A DNA stretch of 8,899 nt from UBA5436 sp964346085 (GTDB taxonomy: Bacteria > Bacillota > Clostridia > Saccharofermentanales > DTU023): the NCBI GenBank assembly GCA_964346085.1, contig CAYFSZ010000060.1:1-8899 (forward strand), written 5' to 3'. A program made the translations under genes and the position numbers. Positions 6,589 through 8,899 of this stretch are shown in pieces; position 1 is the first letter of the stretch; each line of letters opens with the position of its first letter. The notes below the pieces were generated by a model that saw nothing but the letters and a program-made list of their open reading frames with translations, did no database searches and had not been told where the DNA came from.

Positions 6589-7549
6589 CTGTAAATCCTT
6601 TCAAATCAGTCTCAAGAGAGAATATTTCCCAGGATTGATCGATTTCTTCACGCATCATTTTCAGAATTTCTTCTTCACGACTCGCTTCACAAACAGTCAT
6701 TATTGATGGTCCGGCTCCTGAAAGCACACTACCAAATGCACCTGCATTGATTGCTGTAGTCGTGACTTTATCATACCCCTTAATGAGACGTGAACGATAT
6801 GACTGATGAATTCGATCCTGTAATCCGATTTTTAAAAACTCTGCGTTTCCTGTTTCAAAACCTTTAAGCAAAAAAGTAATTGCACGCATATTAAAAATGC
6901 AATCTTCGCGCTTCAATTTTTCTGGTAGAACTGCTCTTGAGTCTGATGTTTTTAATGTGAAGTTAGGATATGCAATGATAAATCGAAGTGAATCATCTAC
7001 CTCATATTGTTGATGAAGCACTTCTAATGTTTCGCTTTCAGTTAATGTCGTGGAGAATTGTAACCCTCCAAAAATTGCAGGACAAACGTTATCCGGGTGT
7101 TTTTCTTGAATTGTAGAAACGCGTAGAAGGGCTTCTTTTGAGAATGGATCAATGGAATGATGAAGTATTTCTCCGAGAATTTCTTCTTTTGTATATAATT
7201 GCTCCGCCACCCATTGAGCAGCTCTTGCACCTGCAACATAACAAGTTGCTGATGAACCAAGCCCCCTTGCAACAGGCACATCATTTCGGACTGACTTCAC
7301 GCTTTGCAGTAAAGGTAAATCTATGTCAAACACTTCGCAATATTTCACATAGGCCTCCATCATTGGTAATTCAGCAGGAAATGTTATTGCCAACCGGTCA
7401 TATTGCTCTTTTGGACTGACCGTATATTCTATATTCTCCCAGGTAAATTGAAACGAATTATAAATCTGTAAGGCTATCCCTAAGCAATCAAATCCAGGAC
7501 CTATATTTGCACTCGTTCCCGGTACTCTTACTGTTAATTTCTTTTGCAT
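6575..7549 (-). CDS. thrB: Homoserine kinase (ThrB), GHMP kinase family
   Basis: It phosphorylates L-homoserine with ATP to O-phosphohomoserine, the precursor taken by threonine synthase. The 324 residues carry all GHMP motifs: N-terminal GTSANIGPGFDCLG (11-24), the phosphate-binding loop VPVARGLGSSAT (91-102) and motif 3 GSVLSGAGPS (273-282). ThrB-specific features are HPDNVCPAIFGG (151-162), SRAVLP (204-209) and DRIHQSYR (245-252). Compared with the roughly 290-310 residue ThrB proteins I remember, there appears to be an extra stretch of about 15 residues near 124-140 before HPDNV, and the usual Gly of EGHPDN is Lys150. The start is 15 bp after the MFS stop, with a modest GAGAG ribosome site. 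No hom or thrC lies nearby. Other GHMP kinases are less likely because of the HPDNV and HQ.YR blocks. Confidence 0.92.
   Translation of the reverse strand: MQKKLTVRVPGTSANIGPGFDCLGIALQIYNSFQFTWENIEYTVSPKEQYDRLAITFPAELPMMEAYVKYCEVFDIDLPLLQSVKSVRNDVPVARGLGSSATCYVAGARAAQWVAEQLYTKEEILGEILHHSIDPFSKEALLRVSTIQEKHPDNVCPAIFGGLQFSTTLTESETLEVLHQQYEVDDSLRFIIAYPNFTLKTSDSRAVLPEKLKREDCIFNMRAITFLLKGFETGNAEFLKIGLQDRIHQSYRSRLIKGYDKVTTTAINAGAFGSVLSGAGPSIMTVCEASREEEILKMMREEIDQSWEIFSLETDLKGFTDDEE
6596..6601 (-). promoter_or_regulatory. Ribosome binding site of the thioesterase, inside thrB
   Basis: AAAGGA on the - strand, 7 bases before the ATG at 6588. It lies within the last codons of thrB and supports a genuine overlap of the two genes. 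Confidence 0.75.
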
Positions 7550-7564
7550 AATTACTCTCAGTTT

Positions 7565-8755
7565 CTAGAAATTTTCTCTTGTATGTTTGGTTTTTTGTAG
7601 TAGTTGTGTATAGAAGAAAAACATGATTAATAAAATAATTCCAATATAATAAGGGAAAATTCCGATTCCTAAATAATCAGCAATGACTCCAAGTAAAGGT
7701 GGCATTAATGCCGTCCCCAAATAAGCGGAGGCCATTTGAATACCAATCATACCTTGTGAATTTTCAACTCCAAAGCTTCTTGGAGCTTCATGAATTAAGC
7801 AAGGGAAAATCGGAGCACAGCCAAGTCCTATTAGAATTAGCCCCATGATTGCTAAAATTTCTAAAGATGGAAGAATCAATAGAATTGCCCCCAATCCAAG
7901 CAAACCCATTCCTGCCAAAATCAATTGTTTATTATTAAAAAGATAAGTTAATAATCCTGTGAGAAATCTTCCTGCGGTAATCCCGATATAGAAAAAACCT
8001 GCATAAGAAGCAGCTGTTTCAACTGGTAATCCTCTATATAAGTTTAGATAAGTACTTGCCCATAAGCTCATTGCCTGTTCCGTTGCACAGTAACATACAA
8101 ATACAATACATACTTGTATTGCCCCTGGTAATGTTAGTAATTCTTTGAGACTTTTAACTCTATGTTTACTGACAGAATCGATGGTATCCTTTAAAAAATA
8201 TTTCGCTTCTGTTTTTTTCCAAAAAGGCACTGATATCAGAAGAATAATTGCTATCGTTAATTGAATAATACCAACTGAACGATAGCCTACATTCCAACTA
8301 TTTTGTGTCGCCAATGCCCAGCCCATTATATATGGACCAATCATCGCACCGAGTCCCCACATACAATGTAACCAACTCATATGCTTACTGGAGAAATGAA
8401 GGGCAACATAATTATTTAGCGCAGCATCAATACTTCCTGCTCCCAAACCATAGGGCAAGGCTAATAAACATAATGCGAGATAAGATCGACTCATCGAAAA
8501 ACCAAATAAGGCTGCCGCTGTCATAAATACACTAACGACTGTAATTGCTTTTGCTCCGAATTTTTTTACGAGTCTATCACTATTTAAACTGGAAATGGTT
8601 GTGCCAGCAGAAATTAGCATGAAAATTAGTCCCGAATACGAAACAGGAACCTGAAATTCTTGATAAATACTTGGCCAAGCAGCTCCAAGCAATGAATCTG
8701 GTAAACCTAAGCTGATAAACGACAAGTAGATAATAATCAAAAGTAATGTAACCAT
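7565..8755 (-). CDS. Major facilitator superfamily permease (FHS/sugar-permease-like)
   Basis: A 396-residue integral membrane protein with about 12 hydrophobic helices in two halves joined by a charged cytoplasmic loop (about 178-207). Landmarks are SLGLPDSLLGAAWP (15-28) in helix 1, the motif-A-like loop SDRLVKKFGAK (59-69) between helices 2 and 3, the PYGLGAGSIDAALNNYVA block (101-118), SWLHCMWGLGAMIGP (127-141) and the second-half GRFLTG (262-267). These resemble the fucose:H+ symporter-like branch of the MFS found in many Bacillota, usually annotated only as MFS transporter. The substrate is not readable. The start ATG follows AGAGG by 4 bases, with a promoter-like sequence upstream. It is the first gene of the co-directional run, and its TAG stop is 15 bp before thrB. 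A link to homoserine or threonine transport would be guesswork. Confidence 0.9.
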   Translation of the reverse strand: MVTLLLIIIYLSFISLGLPDSLLGAAWPSIYQEFQVPVSYSGLIFMLISAGTTISSLNSDRLVKKFGAKAITVVSVFMTAAALFGFSMSRSYLALCLLALPYGLGAGSIDAALNNYVALHFSSKHMSWLHCMWGLGAMIGPYIMGWALATQNSWNVGYRSVGIIQLTIAIILLISVPFWKKTEAKYFLKDTIDSVSKHRVKSLKELLTLPGAIQVCIVFVCYCATEQAMSLWASTYLNLYRGLPVETAASYAGFFYIGITAGRFLTGLLTYLFNNKQLILAGMGLLGLGAILLILPSLEILAIMGLILIGLGCAPIFPCLIHEAPRSFGVENSQGMIGIQMASAYLGTALMPPLLGVIADYLGIGIFPYYIGIILLIMFFFYTQLLQKTKHTRENF

Positions 8756-8786
8756 AAAGCCTCTTCGTATTGTTTTTTACTTCATC

Positions 8787-8813
8787 ATTATACTGAAAAG
8801 TGAACAATATCAA
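8787..8813 (-). promoter_or_regulatory. Candidate sigma-A-type promoter for the MFS gene and possibly the whole run
   Basis: On the - strand a perfect -10 TATAAT lies at 8792-8787, 31 bases before the MFS ATG. A -35-like TTGATA lies at 8813-8808. The spacer is 15 bases, shorter than the optimal 17; reading the -35 as TTTTGA two bases upstream would give 17. The -10 is the strong part of the call. Confidence 0.5.
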
Positions 8814-8841
8814 AATGGGATGTTATAAATCATTAATCACG

Positions 8842-8899
8842 ACTGGGAAAACAATCTCCGAATGGTGGCTATTTAAAATAATAGCGAATTGCCACCAGT
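8842..8899. repeat. Nested, partly competing inverted repeats at the right edge
   Basis: TGGTGGC (8863-8869) and GCCACCA (8891-8897) are perfect 7-base inverted repeats. Inside them GCTATT (8868-8873) pairs with AATAGC (8880-8885) around a 6-base loop. ACTGG (8842-8846) can also pair with CCAGT (8895-8899), which shares bases with the 7-base arm. The window ends within this structure, so it may be the end of a terminator or leader belonging to a gene further right. Confidence 0.45.

Noticed and set aside
7042..7284. 80-codon open frame on the same strand as thrB in another frame
   Set aside because: It lies fully within the strongly conserved part of thrB, has no ribosome site, and its translation shows no recognisable motif; it is a shadow frame.
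7562..7571. Perfect 10-base palindrome TTTCTAGAAA overlapping the MFS stop codon
   Set aside because: Too short and AT-rich to be significant by itself; it matches no operator I recognise and has no partner copy nearby.
8861..8899. tRNA 3' end or T-box, suggested by GCCACCA and GGTGG
   Set aside because: No cloverleaf, TTCRA arm or anticodon arm could be placed on either strand, and the canonical T-box sequence is missing; kept only as an inverted-repeat observation.

Overview
The window looks like ordinary chromosome from a low-GC Gram-positive bacterium (Bacillota; Clostridia or Lactobacillales-like, which I cannot separate from sequence alone). The basis is AT-rich coding DNA, strong purine-rich ribosome binding sites close to ATG starts, and a solute-binding protein with a lipoprotein signal peptide. 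No RNA gene, transposon, CRISPR array, prophage gene or toxin-antitoxin pair was seen.

Layout: the left edge (1-228, + strand) is the 3' end of an alpha/beta-hydrolase-type esterase. It converges, with only 26 bp between stop codons, on a run of nine genes that all lie on the - strand. In transcription order (right to left) these are an MFS permease, homoserine kinase (thrB), a PaaI-type hotdog thioesterase, a DUF1003 two-helix membrane protein, and a complete five-gene peptide/nickel-type (Dpp/Opp/Nik) ABC importer: lipoprotein binding protein, two permeases and two ATPases. Gaps between the first six genes are 0-31 bp. The four permease and ATPase genes are joined by one-base stop/start overlaps (TGATG or TAATG). 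The only larger internal gap (75 bp) separates the binding protein from the first permease and holds a perfect 12-bp inverted repeat plus two pairs of direct repeats. This fits a partial terminator or mRNA-stabilising hairpin that sets binding protein above transporter. The one recognisable promoter lies upstream of the MFS gene at 8787-8813, so all nine genes could in principle be read from it, although internal promoters are likely.

How the genes may work together: the ABC system should capture a ligand outside the cell on the lipoprotein and import it with ATP. The ligand (oligopeptide, dipeptide, nickel chelate or other) cannot be read from sequence. ThrB phosphorylates homoserine on the way to threonine, but no other threonine-pathway gene is present. 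The thioesterase and DUF1003 protein have no evident link to it beyond co-orientation.

I did not find a convincing undescribed system. The best leads are the structured gap between binding protein and permease, an apparent extra segment in ThrB, the translationally coupled ThrB/thioesterase pair, and nested inverted repeats cut by the right edge.
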